64,000 bases of DNA from Streptomyces canus (GTDB lineage: Bacteria; Actinomycetota; Actinomycetes; Streptomycetales; Streptomycetaceae), in the NCBI RefSeq assembly GCF_030816965.1, contig NZ_JAUSYQ010000002.1, forward strand, positions 6,438,001 through 6,502,000, written 5' to 3'. Both the position numbers and the translations under genes were made by a program. The notes below the pieces were generated by a model. That model had not been told where the DNA came from. It ran no database searches and was given only the letters and a program-made list of their open reading frames with translations. Below, one piece after another: positions 26,689 to 35,700 of this stretch (positions are counted from its first letter, which is position 1; every line of letters starts with the position of its first letter).

Positions 26689-27372
26689 ATGTACGAACTC
26701 AGAGGCGTCACCAAGCGCTACACCCGAGGCAAGGACACCGTCGACGCGCTCGCCGGTGTCGACCTCACCATCGCCGACGGGGACCGTCTCGTCATCCAGG
26801 GCCCCACGGGCGGCGGCAAGTCCACCCTGCTCCAGATGCTCGGCGGACTGGACAAGCCCACGGAGGGCGAAGTCGTGCTCGACGGCACCGACTTGGCCAA
26901 GCTGTCGGAGGCCAGGCTCACCAAGGTTCGGAGCGAGAACATCGGCTTCGTCTTCCAGTCCTTCAACCTCATCCCCACCCTCACCGCCCAGGAGAACGTG
27001 GAGACCGCCCTCGTACCCCTCGGCGTGAAGGTGAAGGAGCGACGGGAGCGGGCGGCCGAGGCCCTCACCTCCGTCGGGCTCGGGGAGCGCCTGAGGCATC
27101 TGCCCTCCGAGCTGTCCGGCGGCCAGCAGCAGCGCGTCGCCATCGCCCGCGCCCTCGTCAAGCAGCCGAAGGTGCTCCTCGCCGACGAACCCACCGGCAA
27201 CCTCGACGAGTCGATGCGCGACGAGATCATGGACGTACTCGAACGCATGTGGAAGGAGCTGGGGCTGACCTTCATCATGGTCACCCACGACTCCGCCATC
27301 GCGAAGAAGGCCCCGCGTCTCGCCACGATCCGCAAGGGCAGGATCACGGTGAAGGAGAACGCCGCCTCCTGA
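26689..27372 (+). CDS. ABC transporter ATP-binding protein, MacB/LolD type
   Basis: 227-residue ATPase powering the upstream FtsX-type permease. Walker A reads GPTGGGKST, the Q-loop is VFQSFNLIPTLTAQENV, the signature LSGGQQQRVAIARAL, Walker B VLLADEPTGNLDE and the switch VTHDS. The ATG at 26689 is preceded by CAGGAG. The start of the family consensus (MYELRGVTKRYTRGKDTVDAL) supports this choice. The gap between permease and ATPase is longer than usual because of repeats. Confidence 0.92.
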   Translation: MYELRGVTKRYTRGKDTVDALAGVDLTIADGDRLVIQGPTGGGKSTLLQMLGGLDKPTEGEVVLDGTDLAKLSEARLTKVRSENIGFVFQSFNLIPTLTAQENVETALVPLGVKVKERRERAAEALTSVGLGERLRHLPSELSGGQQQRVAIARALVKQPKVLLADEPTGNLDESMRDEIMDVLERMWKELGLTFIMVTHDSAIAKKAPRLATIRKGRITVKENAAS

Positions 27373-27560
27373 ACCGGGCACCTCAACTCCCCGTGAACCC
27401 GGCAGTCTTGTAACAGACTTTGCTGTCAGGCAGTTGTCTATTGAGGTCGTGATCACCCCTCGGCATACTTTGAGCACCGGGGGGTGCACGTATATGCGTG
27501 CGAGTCTCCCCTCGGCCGGGTGAACGGGGATTTCACCCGGTCCTTCTGCAAGGGGGAAAC

Positions 27561-30500
27561 TTGCGCAGACAAGTGAAAAAGGCATGCGCGGCGACGATCG
27601 CCACGGCAGCCGCGGTAGCGCTCGCGGCGGGCATGACCAGCCCGGCGTCGGCGGACTCGCAGCAGACGGCGAGCGTCGCGCAGACCAACAAGGCGCAGCT
27701 CACGCCCAAGCACCGCATCACCCTGATCACCGGTGACCGCGTCGTCGTGGACGCGAAGGGCCGCGTGGTGGGCCTGGAGCCCGCGAAGGGCCGCGAGCAC
27801 ATACCCGTTCAGCTCCGCAAGGCCGACGGCCACACCTATGTGCTGCCGTCCGACGTCGTCCGCCTGGTGTCGACCGGCAAGCTCGACCAGCGGCTCTTCG
27901 ACGTCACCGAGCTCAACAAGGCCGCCACCCGCAAGTCCCAGAGCAAGGGACTGAAGGTGATCGTCGGTTACAAGGGCGCGGCGAGCGCGGCCAAGGGCGA
28001 CGTCCGGGACGCGGGTACGCTCCGCCACACCCTGGCCTCCCTGAACGCCGACGCGGTACAGACGCCGAAGGAGGACGCGCCCGAGCTGTGGGACGCGGTC
28101 ACCAACGGCGACAAGACCGCTTCCGGCATCGCGCACGTCTGGCTCGACGGCGTCCGCAAGGCCAGCCTCGACAAGTCCGTGCCGCAGATCGGCGCCCCGA
28201 CCGCCTGGGCCAAGGGCTACAACGGCAAGGGCGTCAAGATCGCCGTCCTGGACACCGGCATCGACGCGACCCACCCGGACCTCAAGGACCAGGTGATCGC
28301 GGCAAAGAACTTCTCCACCTCCGCCGACGCGACCGACAAGTTCGGCCACGGCACCCACGTCGCCTCCATCGCGGCCGGTACCGGCGCGAAGTCGGGCGGC
28401 AAGTACAAGGGTGTGGCGCCGGGCGCCAAGCTGCTCAACGGCAAGGTGCTCAGCGACGACGGCTATGGCGAGGACTCGGAGATCCTCGCCGGCATGGAGT
28501 GGGCGGCCGAGCAGGGCGCCGACGTCGTCAACCTCAGCCTGGGCGGCGGCGACACCCCGGAGATCGACCCGCTGGAAGCCGAGGTCAACAAGCTCTCGCA
28601 GACCAAGGGCATCCTGTTCGCCATCGCCGCCGGCAACGAGGGCGGCTTCGGCGACCAGACCATCGGCTCCCCGGGCTCGGCGGCCTCCGCCCTGACCGTC
28701 GGCGCGGTCGACGACAAGGACAAGCTGGCCTCCTTCTCCAGCACCGGCCCCGGCCTCGACGGGCAGATCAAGCCCGACGTGACCGCGCCCGGCGTGGACA
28801 TCACCGCGGCCGCCGCTCCCGGCAGCCTCATCGACAAGGAGGTCGGCGAGAAGCCGGCCGGCTACCTCACCATCTCCGGTACGTCGATGGCGACCCCGCA
28901 TGTCGCGGGCGCGGCGGCGATCCTCAAGCAGGAGCACCCGGACTGGGGCTACGCCGAGCTGAAGGGCGCCCTGACGGGCTCCGCCAAGGGCGGCAAGTAC
29001 ACCCCGTTCCAGCAGGGCTCGGGCCGTATCCAGGTCGACAAGGCCATCACGCAGACCGTCGTCGCCGACCCGGTGTCGGTGAGCTTCGGCACCCAGCAGT
29101 GGCCGCACACCGACGACAAGCCGGACACCAAGCAGGTGACGTACCGCAACCTCGGTACGAAGGACGTCACGCTGAAGCTGTCGTCGACGGCCACCAACCC
29201 GAAGGGCCAGGCCGCTCCGGCCGGCTTCTTCAAGCTGGGCGCCACCACGGTGACGGTCCCGGCGAACGGCGGCAAGGCCTCCGTCGACCTCATCGTCAAC
29301 ACGAAGCTGGGCGGCACGCTCGACGGTGCCTACTCGGCGTACGTGACCGCGACGGGCGGCGGCCAGACCGTCCGCACGGCGGCCGCGGTGCAGCGCGAGG
29401 TCGAGTCGTACGACGTCACGCTGAAGGTCCTCGGCCGTGACGGTCAGCCGACCAAGAACTACTCGAGCGACCTGAGCGGTATCTCCGGCCTCGGCAACGG
29501 CAAGTGGTACTCGCCGTACGACGAGGACGGCACCGTCACCGTGCGTGTGCCCAAGGGCGGTTACGTCCTCAGCACCACGACCTTCGTGGACCCGGAGGAC
29601 GTCACCAAGGGCACCGACTGGATGGTCCAGCCGAAGCTGAACGTCACCAAGAGCACGACGGTCACCCTGGACGCGCGCAAGGCCAAGCCGGTCGACATCA
29701 CCGTGCCGGACGCGGCCGCCAAGTCGGAGTTCGCCTCGCCCGGCTTCCAGATCGAGACGCCCGACGGCGGTTACGGCTTCGGCTGGTTCCTGGACTCGTA
29801 CACGGGCTTCAACACCGCGCACATCGGTCCGCAGGTGACCGACGGCTCGCTCACCGAGCAGTTCGACGGCCACTGGAGCAAGGGCGCCACCGAGCAGTAC
29901 GACACCGTCGCCGGCGGCAAGGTCAAGCAGTTCGCCACCGGTTACACCAAGCACTACAAGGCGAGCGAGCTGGCCAAGGTGAAGGTCGGCATGGGCGCGG
30001 CGTCGAGCGGCAAGAAGGGCTCGATCAACGCCGTGGGCTGGCTGCCCGGCTCCTTCTCCGCCTCCTCGATGGGGATCCAGCAGACCCTGCCGGGCACCCG
30101 CACCCTGCACCTGTCCACCCTCAGCGGTGTGAAGTGGCAGATGGACTTCGAGCAGACCGGCGGCGTCGACCAGGACGGCTTCCCGGTCTCCGAGGCGTAC
30201 TACACCCTCGGTGCCGCCCAGTCCTTCAAGGGCGGCAAGTCGTACGGGAAGACCTTCAACACCGCGGTCTTCGGTCCGCATCTCAACGCCGACTTCGGTC
30301 TGTACCGCGACGGCAACGAGATCTTCGGCTACCTCCCGCTGTTCGCGGACAGCAACAGCCACGCCGGTTCCTCGGTGTTCACCTCGGTGAACACCACGCT
30401 GTACAAGAACGGCGTCAAGGTCGGCTCGAACGACGACCCGCTGTTCGGCGAGAAGACGTTCAAGGTCCCGGCCGGCCAGGCCTCGTACAAGCTGACGACC

Positions 30501-30896
30501 TCGGTCAAGCGCAGTGTCAAGGTCGCGGCGGCCTCCACCCGGATCGACGCCAGCTGGACGTTCGCGTCCAAGAAGACGGCAGACCTCACCAAGCTGCCCG
30601 CCTCCATGGTCCGCTTCAACGCGGCCACGGGTCTGGACAGCCGTGTCGAGGCCGGTAAGACGGTCAAGATCCCGCTGACCGTCGAGGGTTCCGCCAAGGG
30701 CTCCAACCTGAAGTCCCTCGCGGTGTACGTGTCGTACGACTACGGCCAGACCTGGAAGAAGGTCACGGTCTCGGGCGGCAAGATCACCGTGAAGAACCCG
30801 GCGAAGGGGAAGGCCATCTCCTTCCACGCCAAGATCGCCGACAAGAAGGGCAACAAGTCGACGATCTCGATCTACAACGCGTACTACGCGAAGTGA
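27561..30896 (+). CDS. secreted subtilisin-like serine peptidase (S8)
   Basis: 1111-residue extracellular protease. A TTG start at 27561 is chosen because AGGGGG lies six bases upstream; a GTG at 27573 is the alternative. The signal peptide ends near SPASA. A pro-region runs to about residue 200. The catalytic triad is Asp231 (AVLDTGIDATHPDL), His263 (GHGTHVASIAAG) and Ser442 (SGTSMATPHVAGAAA), with oxyanion Asn in AAGNEG. The C-terminal ~600 residues are beta-rich Ig/Fn3-like repeats with no anchor. The protein closely fits large Streptomyces S8 proteases. A terminator follows. Confidence 0.93.
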   Translation: MRRQVKKACAATIATAAAVALAAGMTSPASADSQQTASVAQTNKAQLTPKHRITLITGDRVVVDAKGRVVGLEPAKGREHIPVQLRKADGHTYVLPSDVVRLVSTGKLDQRLFDVTELNKAATRKSQSKGLKVIVGYKGAASAAKGDVRDAGTLRHTLASLNADAVQTPKEDAPELWDAVTNGDKTASGIAHVWLDGVRKASLDKSVPQIGAPTAWAKGYNGKGVKIAVLDTGIDATHPDLKDQVIAAKNFSTSADATDKFGHGTHVASIAAGTGAKSGGKYKGVAPGAKLLNGKVLSDDGYGEDSEILAGMEWAAEQGADVVNLSLGGGDTPEIDPLEAEVNKLSQTKGILFAIAAGNEGGFGDQTIGSPGSAASALTVGAVDDKDKLASFSSTGPGLDGQIKPDVTAPGVDITAAAAPGSLIDKEVGEKPAGYLTISGTSMATPHVAGAAAILKQEHPDWGYAELKGALTGSAKGGKYTPFQQGSGRIQVDKAITQTVVADPVSVSFGTQQWPHTDDKPDTKQVTYRNLGTKDVTLKLSSTATNPKGQAAPAGFFKLGATTVTVPANGGKASVDLIVNTKLGGTLDGAYSAYVTATGGGQTVRTAAAVQREVESYDVTLKVLGRDGQPTKNYSSDLSGISGLGNGKWYSPYDEDGTVTVRVPKGGYVLSTTTFVDPEDVTKGTDWMVQPKLNVTKSTTVTLDARKAKPVDITVPDAAAKSEFASPGFQIETPDGGYGFGWFLDSYTGFNTAHIGPQVTDGSLTEQFDGHWSKGATEQYDTVAGGKVKQFATGYTKHYKASELAKVKVGMGAASSGKKGSINAVGWLPGSFSASSMGIQQTLPGTRTLHLSTLSGVKWQMDFEQTGGVDQDGFPVSEAYYTLGAAQSFKGGKSYGKTFNTAVFGPHLNADFGLYRDGNEIFGYLPLFADSNSHAGSSVFTSVNTTLYKNGVKVGSNDDPLFGEKTFKVPAGQASYKLTTSVKRSVKVAAASTRIDASWTFASKKTADLTKLPASMVRFNAATGLDSRVEAGKTVKIPLTVEGSAKGSNLKSLAVYVSYDYGQTWKKVTVSGGKITVKNPAKGKAISFHAKIADKKGNKSTISIYNAYYAK

Positions 30897-30919
30897 TCTG
30901 TAGGACGCAGTAAGGGAAA

Positions 30920-30950
30920 GGCCCGTCGGAAGCACCGCTTCCGGCGGGCC
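30920..30950 (+). terminator. terminator of the subtilase gene
   Basis: GGCCCGTCGGAAGC-ACC-GCTTCCGGCGGGCC, a 14-bp stem with one mismatch and a 3-base loop, followed by TTCT, 23 bp after the subtilase stop. Confidence 0.85.
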
Positions 30951-30961
30951 TTCTCCGTGCC

Positions 30962-31177
30962 TCAGCCCGCCGTACAGGGCCGCAGTTTCTCCGGATTCCG
31001 TACCGCCCGGATACGGGTGACCCGGTCGTCCCCGACATCGAGGGCGAGGACCGCCTGAACGGTGTCGTCCACCTGGACCACCAGGCCCGGTCGGCCGTTC
31101 ACCGTGCGTTCCACAAGGGCCGGCTCGGGCGCCCCGGTGACGAGACCGGCCAGGAAGCGGGCGATCGGCTCACCGCC
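30962..31177 (-). pseudogene. C-terminal fragment of SigJ/ECF41-type sigma factor
   Basis: The reverse strand reads HGGEPIARFLAGLV, TVNGRPGLVVQVDD and VTRIRAVRNPEKLRPC before a stop at 30962. That is the SnoaL-like C-terminal domain ending (YxVRNPDKLR) of ECF41-type sigma factors. Regions sigma2 and sigma4 are missing: the frame breaks at about 31178, where a YceI fragment begins on the other strand. It cannot function as a sigma factor. Confidence 0.7.
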
Positions 31178-31425
31178 GTGGAACCGGCCGGTCCGGGGTT
31201 CCGGCTCACCGGCGACCTCACCGTGCGGGGCGTGACCAGGACGGTCGTCCTCGACCTGGAGCGGACCGGCACCGAGAGCGACGCCAGGGTGCCCGCGGGC
31301 CCGGGTTCGCGGCCAGGGACACCCTCGACCGCAGGGACTGGGGGATCACCTGGGGGCGGGGCATGATCGCCGGGAAGGTGGCCCTGGAACTCGACGTGAC
31401 CGTGGTCCGGCGCGGCCCGGGGTGA
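31178..31425 (+). pseudogene. C-terminal fragment of YceI-family protein, frameshifted
   Basis: Reads GFRLTGDLTVRGVTRTVVLD in one frame, then GFAARDTLDRRDWGITWGRG and MIAGKVALELDVTVV in another. These are the second half of the YceI lipid-binding lipocalin-like fold. The N-terminal half is missing and a frameshift lies at about 31300-31310. Together with the adjoining sigma-factor tail it marks a deletion junction. Confidence 0.7.
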
Positions 31426-31488
31426 GCCCACAGCGAACTCCGGGTCGGAAGGGGAGCTTCCGGCAGGGCTCCGTGTTTGTGTGAGGCC

Positions 31489-32259
31489 ATGACCACAGAG
31501 ACCGTCGAGTACATCCGCTACCGCATCCCGGAAGACCGCTCGGCGGAGTTCCTGTCCGCCTACACGCACGCCGCGACCCAGCTGGCGGCGGCCCCGCAGT
31601 GCGTCGACTACGAACTGGCGCGCTGCGAGGAGGACTTCGAGCACTTCGTCCTGCGCATCACCTGGACCTCCACCGAGGACCACCTGGAGGGCTTCCGCAC
31701 GTCGGAGCTGTTCCCGGACTTCCTCGCCGAGATCCGGCCGTACATCGAGAACATCGAGGAGATGCGCCACTACAAACCGACGACGGTCCGCGGCCGGGGC
31801 GCCGCCGTCCCGACCCTGTTCGCATGGGCGGGCGGCGCGGAGGCCTTCGGTCGGCTCACCACGGTGTTCTACGAGAAGGTCCTCGCCGACGATCTCCTGG
31901 CCCCGGTGTTCGCGGGGCTGGCCCCCGAGCACGCCGAGCACGTGGCCCTCTGGCTCGCGGAGGTCTTCGGCGGTCCGGCCGCCTACTCCGAGACCCAGGG
32001 CGGCCACGGCCACATGGTCGCCAAGCACCTGGGCCGGGACATCACCGAGCAGCAGCGCCGCCGCTGGGTGAACCTCATCCAGGACGCGGCCGACGAGGCC
32101 GGCCTGCCCACCGACGCGGAGTTCCGCTCGGCGTTCCTCGCCTACGTGGAGTGGGGCACCCGGCTCGCGGTCCACTTCTCAGGACCGGACGCCAAGCCAC
32201 CCGCGGAGCAGCCGGTGCCGAAGTGGAACTGGGGAGCGGCGCCGCCGTACCAGGGCTGA
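31489..32259 (+). CDS. antibiotic-biosynthesis-monooxygenase (ABM) / truncated haemoglobin fusion
   Basis: 256 residues. Residues 1-100 form an ABM-type ferredoxin-like domain (EYIRYRIPEDRSAEFLSAYT, CVDYELARCEEDFEHFVLRI, FRTSELFPDFLAEI). Residues ~108-245 form a group II truncated globin with TLFAWAGGAEAFGRLTTVFYEKV, PVFAGLAPEHAEHVALWLAEVFGGP, the proximal-His region GHGHMVAKHLGRDI and EWGTRLAVHFS. Such ABM-trHb chimeras are known from a few actinobacteria, including S. avermitilis. The role may be oxygen/NO chemistry coupled to the ABM pocket. It lies next to a deletion scar. Confidence 0.85.
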   Translation: MTTETVEYIRYRIPEDRSAEFLSAYTHAATQLAAAPQCVDYELARCEEDFEHFVLRITWTSTEDHLEGFRTSELFPDFLAEIRPYIENIEEMRHYKPTTVRGRGAAVPTLFAWAGGAEAFGRLTTVFYEKVLADDLLAPVFAGLAPEHAEHVALWLAEVFGGPAAYSETQGGHGHMVAKHLGRDITEQQRRRWVNLIQDAADEAGLPTDAEFRSAFLAYVEWGTRLAVHFSGPDAKPPAEQPVPKWNWGAAPPYQG

Positions 32260-32266
32260 GACCGGC

Positions 32267-33169
32267 TCAGGAGCGCGCGGACTCGCCCGCCCGGGTCGCG
32301 TCGGCGCCCCAGCTCGCCAGCAGCCGCAGCGCCTCCGCCGACGGGGAGCCCGGTTCCGCGTGGTAGGTGATCAGGGCCTGCTCGGTGCCGTCGGACAGGG
32401 GGAACGACTCGAAGTTCAGGGTCAGTTCACCGACCAGCGGGTGGCGGAGCTGCTTGACGCCGAAGCTCTTCTCCTTGACGTCGTGAGTGGCCCACAGACG
32501 CCGGAACTCCTCACTCTTCACGGAGAGCTCGCCGACCAGGGCGGACAACCGCGGATCGTCGGGATGGCAGCCGGCGTCCATGCGCAGATAGCTGACCACG
32601 TCGCTGGCCTTCTGCTCCCACGGCACGAACAGGTCCTGGTACTCCGGCCGCAGGAAGATCATCCGGGCCCAGTTCCGCTCCTCCGCCGGGAGCTCCGACC
32701 AGTCCCCGAAGACCGCCGCCGCCATCCGGTTCCAGGCGACGATGTCCGACCGCCGCCCCGAGACGTACGCCGGGACGTCGATCGAGTCCAGCAGTTGCCG
32801 GATCGACCCACGCACCTGCTCGGTGCGCGCGGTGGTCTTCTTCTTGTGCTGTTTGGGCTTCGCCAGATGCGTGAGGTGCGCGCGCTCGGCGTCGGTCAGC
32901 CGGAGCGCGCGGGCGATGGCGTCCAGGACCTCCGCCGAGACGTTGCGCCCGTTGCCCTGCTCCAGGCGCGTGTAGTACGCCACCGAGACGCCCGCCAGCT
33001 GCGACAGTTCCTCGCGGCGCAGCCCCGGTACCCTGCGGTGCCGCCCGAAGTCCGGCAGCCCCACGTCCTCCGGCTTCAGCCGGGCCCGCCGGGTGCGCAG
33101 AAACTCGCTGAGCTCGGCGCGCCGGTCCAGTGAGCGGCCTCCGGGCAGATCCTCGGCCATGTCGTCCAT
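32267..33169 (-). CDS. XRE-family regulator with MmyB-like ligand domain
   Basis: 300 residues. The N-terminal helix-turn-helix is at about 15-80 (RAELSEFLRTRRARLKPEDV, GLRREELSQLAGVSVAYYTRLEQGN). The MmyB-type domain that usually binds fatty-acid-like ligands follows (SDIVAWNRMAAAVFGDWSEL, LVGELTLNFESFPLSDG). Family members commonly repress a divergent oxidoreductase gene; here the alcohol dehydrogenase starts 184 bp away on the other strand. That pairing supports local control of the dehydrogenase. Confidence 0.88.
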   Translation of the reverse strand: MDDMAEDLPGGRSLDRRAELSEFLRTRRARLKPEDVGLPDFGRHRRVPGLRREELSQLAGVSVAYYTRLEQGNGRNVSAEVLDAIARALRLTDAERAHLTHLAKPKQHKKKTTARTEQVRGSIRQLLDSIDVPAYVSGRRSDIVAWNRMAAAVFGDWSELPAEERNWARMIFLRPEYQDLFVPWEQKASDVVSYLRMDAGCHPDDPRLSALVGELSVKSEEFRRLWATHDVKEKSFGVKQLRHPLVGELTLNFESFPLSDGTEQALITYHAEPGSPSAEALRLLASWGADATRAGESARS

Positions 33170-33352
33170 ACGTCAAGTATTCACGGTCGTACGCCCACCA
33201 TCCTGTCCCCGCCAGTAGTAGGCACAGCGAACGTACGCAAAGCTGTGGCCTGGGTGGGTGTCGATTCCTGGGGCAGGCTGTGAAGCGTGCCCGGACGGAT
33301 GGACAAGACAGAAGGCAGCCGGGCACGCACTCTCCCGAGGAGAACCACCCTC

Positions 33353-34393
33353 ATGACCACTGTTGCCGCATACGCCGCCCCCGCCGCGAAGGCTCCCCTG
33401 GAGCGCACCACCATCGAGCGCCGGGCGGTCCGCGAGAACGACGTCCTGATCGACATCAAGTTCGCCGGCATCTGCCACTCGGACATCCACCAGGCCCGCG
33501 AGGGCTGGGGCGAGGCCATCTTCCCGATGGTCCCGGGCCACGAGATCGCGGGCATCGTCTCCGAGGTCGGCCCCGGCGTCACCAAGTACAAGGTCGGCGA
33601 CCGGGTGGGCGTCGGCTGTCTCGTCGACTCCTGCCGTGAGTGCGACAACTGCAAGGCCGGCCTGGAGCAGCACTGCACCGGCGGCAACGTCGGCACGTAC
33701 AACTCCGTCGGCAAGGACGGCGAGCCCACCTACGGCGGCTACTCCGAGAAGGTCGTCGTCGACGAGAACTTCGTCGTCCGCATCCCCGAGGGCCTGGCTC
33801 TCGACGAGGCCGCGCCGCTGCTGTGCGCCGGCATCACCACGTACTCCCCGCTCAAGCGCTGGGGCGCCGCCCCCGGCAAGAAGGTCGCGGTGATCGGTCT
33901 GGGCGGTCTCGGCCACATGGGCGTCAAGATCGCGCACGCGCTGGGCGCCGAGGTGACCGTCCTCTCCCAGTCCCTGCGCAAGAAGGACGACGGCCTGAAG
34001 CTGGGCGCCGACCACTACTACGCGACCAGCGACGAGGACACCTTCAAGGACCTGGCCGGCTCCTTCGACCTGATCCTCTCCACGGTCTCGGCCCCGCTGG
34101 ACTTCGGCGCCTACCTCGGCCTGCTCAGGGCCGGCGGCGCCCTGGTGAACGTCGGCGCCCCCGAGGAGCCGATCTCCCTGAACCTCTTCTCCCTCATCGG
34201 CGGCAGCAAGACCCTCGCCGGTTCGGCGATCGGCGGCATCGCCGAGACCCAGGAGATGCTGGACTTCTGCGCCGAGCACGGCATCGGCTCCGAGATCGAG
34301 CTGATCGCCGCGTCGGAGATCAACGAGGCGTACGAGCGGGTCGTCAACAGCGATGTGCGCTACCGGTTCGTGATCGACACGGCGACGATCTGA
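33353..34393 (+). CDS. zinc-dependent NAD(P) alcohol dehydrogenase
   Basis: 346-residue medium-chain dehydrogenase interconverting alcohols and aldehydes. It has catalytic zinc ligands in [10 protein letters not shown] and PGHEIAGIV, the structural zinc cysteine cluster [12 protein letters not shown] plus a later CT, the Rossmann motif [17 protein letters not shown], and a C-terminus resembling the YahK/cinnamyl-alcohol-dehydrogenase group. The ATG follows CGAGGAG. It diverges from the MmyB-type regulator and is closed by a strong terminator. Confidence 0.9.
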   Translation: MTTVAAYAAPAAKAPLERTTIERRAVRENDVLIDIKFAGICHSDIHQAREGWGEAIFPMVPGHEIAGIVSEVGPGVTKYKVGDRVGVGCLVDSCRECDNCKAGLEQHCTGGNVGTYNSVGKDGEPTYGGYSEKVVVDENFVVRIPEGLALDEAAPLLCAGITTYSPLKRWGAAPGKKVAVIGLGGLGHMGVKIAHALGAEVTVLSQSLRKKDDGLKLGADHYYATSDEDTFKDLAGSFDLILSTVSAPLDFGAYLGLLRAGGALVNVGAPEEPISLNLFSLIGGSKTLAGSAIGGIAETQEMLDFCAEHGIGSEIELIAASEINEAYERVVNSDVRYRFVIDTATI

Positions 34394-34410
34394 CGCGCCT
34401 GGTGTGAACG

Positions 34411-34440
34411 AAGGGCCCCGGTTCGATGCCGGGGCCCTTT
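34411..34440 (+). terminator. terminator of alcohol dehydrogenase
   Basis: AAGGGCCCCGG-TTCGATG-CCGGGGCCCTTT, an 11-bp perfect stem with a 7-base loop and a short T run, 17 bp after the stop. Confidence 0.88.
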
Positions 34441-34584
34441 GGCGTATGGCTGGTTCTGGTGGTTCCGGTGGTTCCGGTGGGTGGGTCTTGGGCGTACGGG
34501 TCGCTGCCGGGCGAGGTGCTTTGGTGTGCGGCTCGCTGCCGGGAGAGACCCTTCAGTGCGCGGCTCGTTCCTGCGGGAGCTCCT

Positions 34585-35700
34585 TCAGCGCACGGCCGTT
34601 CGTCGACCCAGCAGCCACAGCAGATACGGTCCGCCGACCAGCGAGGTCAGGGCCCCGACCGGGATCTCCAGTGGGGGCAGCAGTGTCCTCGCGGTGAGAT
34701 CGGCGGCCACCAGGACGACGGCACCCGTCAGCGCCGAGCACAGCAGCGGCAGCTGGGGCGTCCGGGTCAGCCGCCTGGCCAGCTGCGGCGAGGTCAGCGC
34801 GACGAACCCGATCGGCCCCGCGGCACCGGTCGCGGTGGCGGCGAGCACCACCCCGAGCACGGTCAGCCCGAGCCGCACCCGGTCCACCCGCACGCCCAGC
34901 GCGGCGGCGGTGTCCGCGTCGAGCCCGAGCGGCCGCGCGGCCCTGCTCGCCCATGCCAGCGCGGGCAGACACAGCAGGAGTACGACGCCGAGGGGCCCCG
35001 CCTGCTGCCGGCCCCGCCCGTTGAGACTCCCTGTCAGCCACAGCTTGACCTGCTCGGCGGCGTCGAGTTCGGAGTCGGTGAGATACAGCTGCACGACGGC
35101 GGACAGAGCGACCCCGATCCCCACACCGACGAGCACGAACCGACCGGTCTGCATACCGCGCCGCCAGGCGAGCACGTGGACGAGGGCGGCGGCGGCAAGT
35201 CCGCCCCCCACGGAGACGAGGGGCATGGCCCCGGGTGAGGAGACGACGCCGGTGGCAAGGGCGAGCACGGTCGCGGCAGCCGCCCCGTGCCCCACGCCGA
35301 TCACGTCGGGGCTGGCCAGGGGATTGCGGGTGACGGTCTGCACGAGCGCTCCGGACAGCCCGAACGCCACCCCGACGAGAGCGCCGAGCACGATCCGGGG
35401 GACGCGGAGTTCGTTGACGACCAGGTCGTGGGCGCCGGATCCGGTGCGGAGGGTGCGCCAGACCTCGGTGGGGGAGATGTACGTCTGGCCGAGGGAGGCG
35501 GAGGCGGCCATGACGACGAGGAGGAGGGTGAGCAGAAGCAGGGCGACGAGGACGGACCGACGGTCGACGAGGAGCGACAACCGGGGACCGGGACGCAGGA
35601 CGATGGTTCGACTGCGTGACCGGCCCCCACCGGCCCGCAGCCGCGGTACCACCTGGCGAGGCACCTCCGTGGGCACGGCAGCACGCCGAGTGCCGCTCAT
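34585..35700 (-). CDS. iron-siderophore ABC permease (FecCD), second subunit
   Basis: 371 residues, about nine to ten membrane helices of the FecCD/BtuC fold. Features are the start LVALLLLTLLLVVMAASASLG, VVNELRVPRIVLGALVGVAFG with ALVQTVTRNPLASPDVIGVGHGA, and the ATPase-contact loop at LTSPQLARRLTR. The ATG at 35700 overlaps the stop of the preceding permease in an ATGA, so the two are translationally coupled. The N-terminal 30 residues are Arg-rich and cytoplasmic. No ATPase gene is next to it, so one encoded elsewhere must serve. Confidence 0.9.
   Translation of the reverse strand: MSGTRRAAVPTEVPRQVVPRLRAGGGRSRSRTIVLRPGPRLSLLVDRRSVLVALLLLTLLLVVMAASASLGQTYISPTEVWRTLRTGSGAHDLVVNELRVPRIVLGALVGVAFGLSGALVQTVTRNPLASPDVIGVGHGAAAATVLALATGVVSSPGAMPLVSVGGGLAAAALVHVLAWRRGMQTGRFVLVGVGIGVALSAVVQLYLTDSELDAAEQVKLWLTGSLNGRGRQQAGPLGVVLLLCLPALAWASRAARPLGLDADTAAALGVRVDRVRLGLTVLGVVLAATATGAAGPIGFVALTSPQLARRLTRTPQLPLLCSALTGAVVLVAADLTARTLLPPLEIPVGALTSLVGGPYLLWLLGRRTAVR

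Noticed and set aside
27453..30935. A 1160-codon open frame on the reverse strand opposite the subtilase
   Set aside because: Low-complexity Arg/Gly/Val/Asp composition, no domain, and exactly antisense to a gene with an intact catalytic triad. Typical GC-driven shadow frame.
33170..33352. CGTACG repeats between the MmyB regulator and alcohol dehydrogenase as an operator
   Set aside because: Hexamers of this type are frequent in the genome and their spacing shows no clear dyad.
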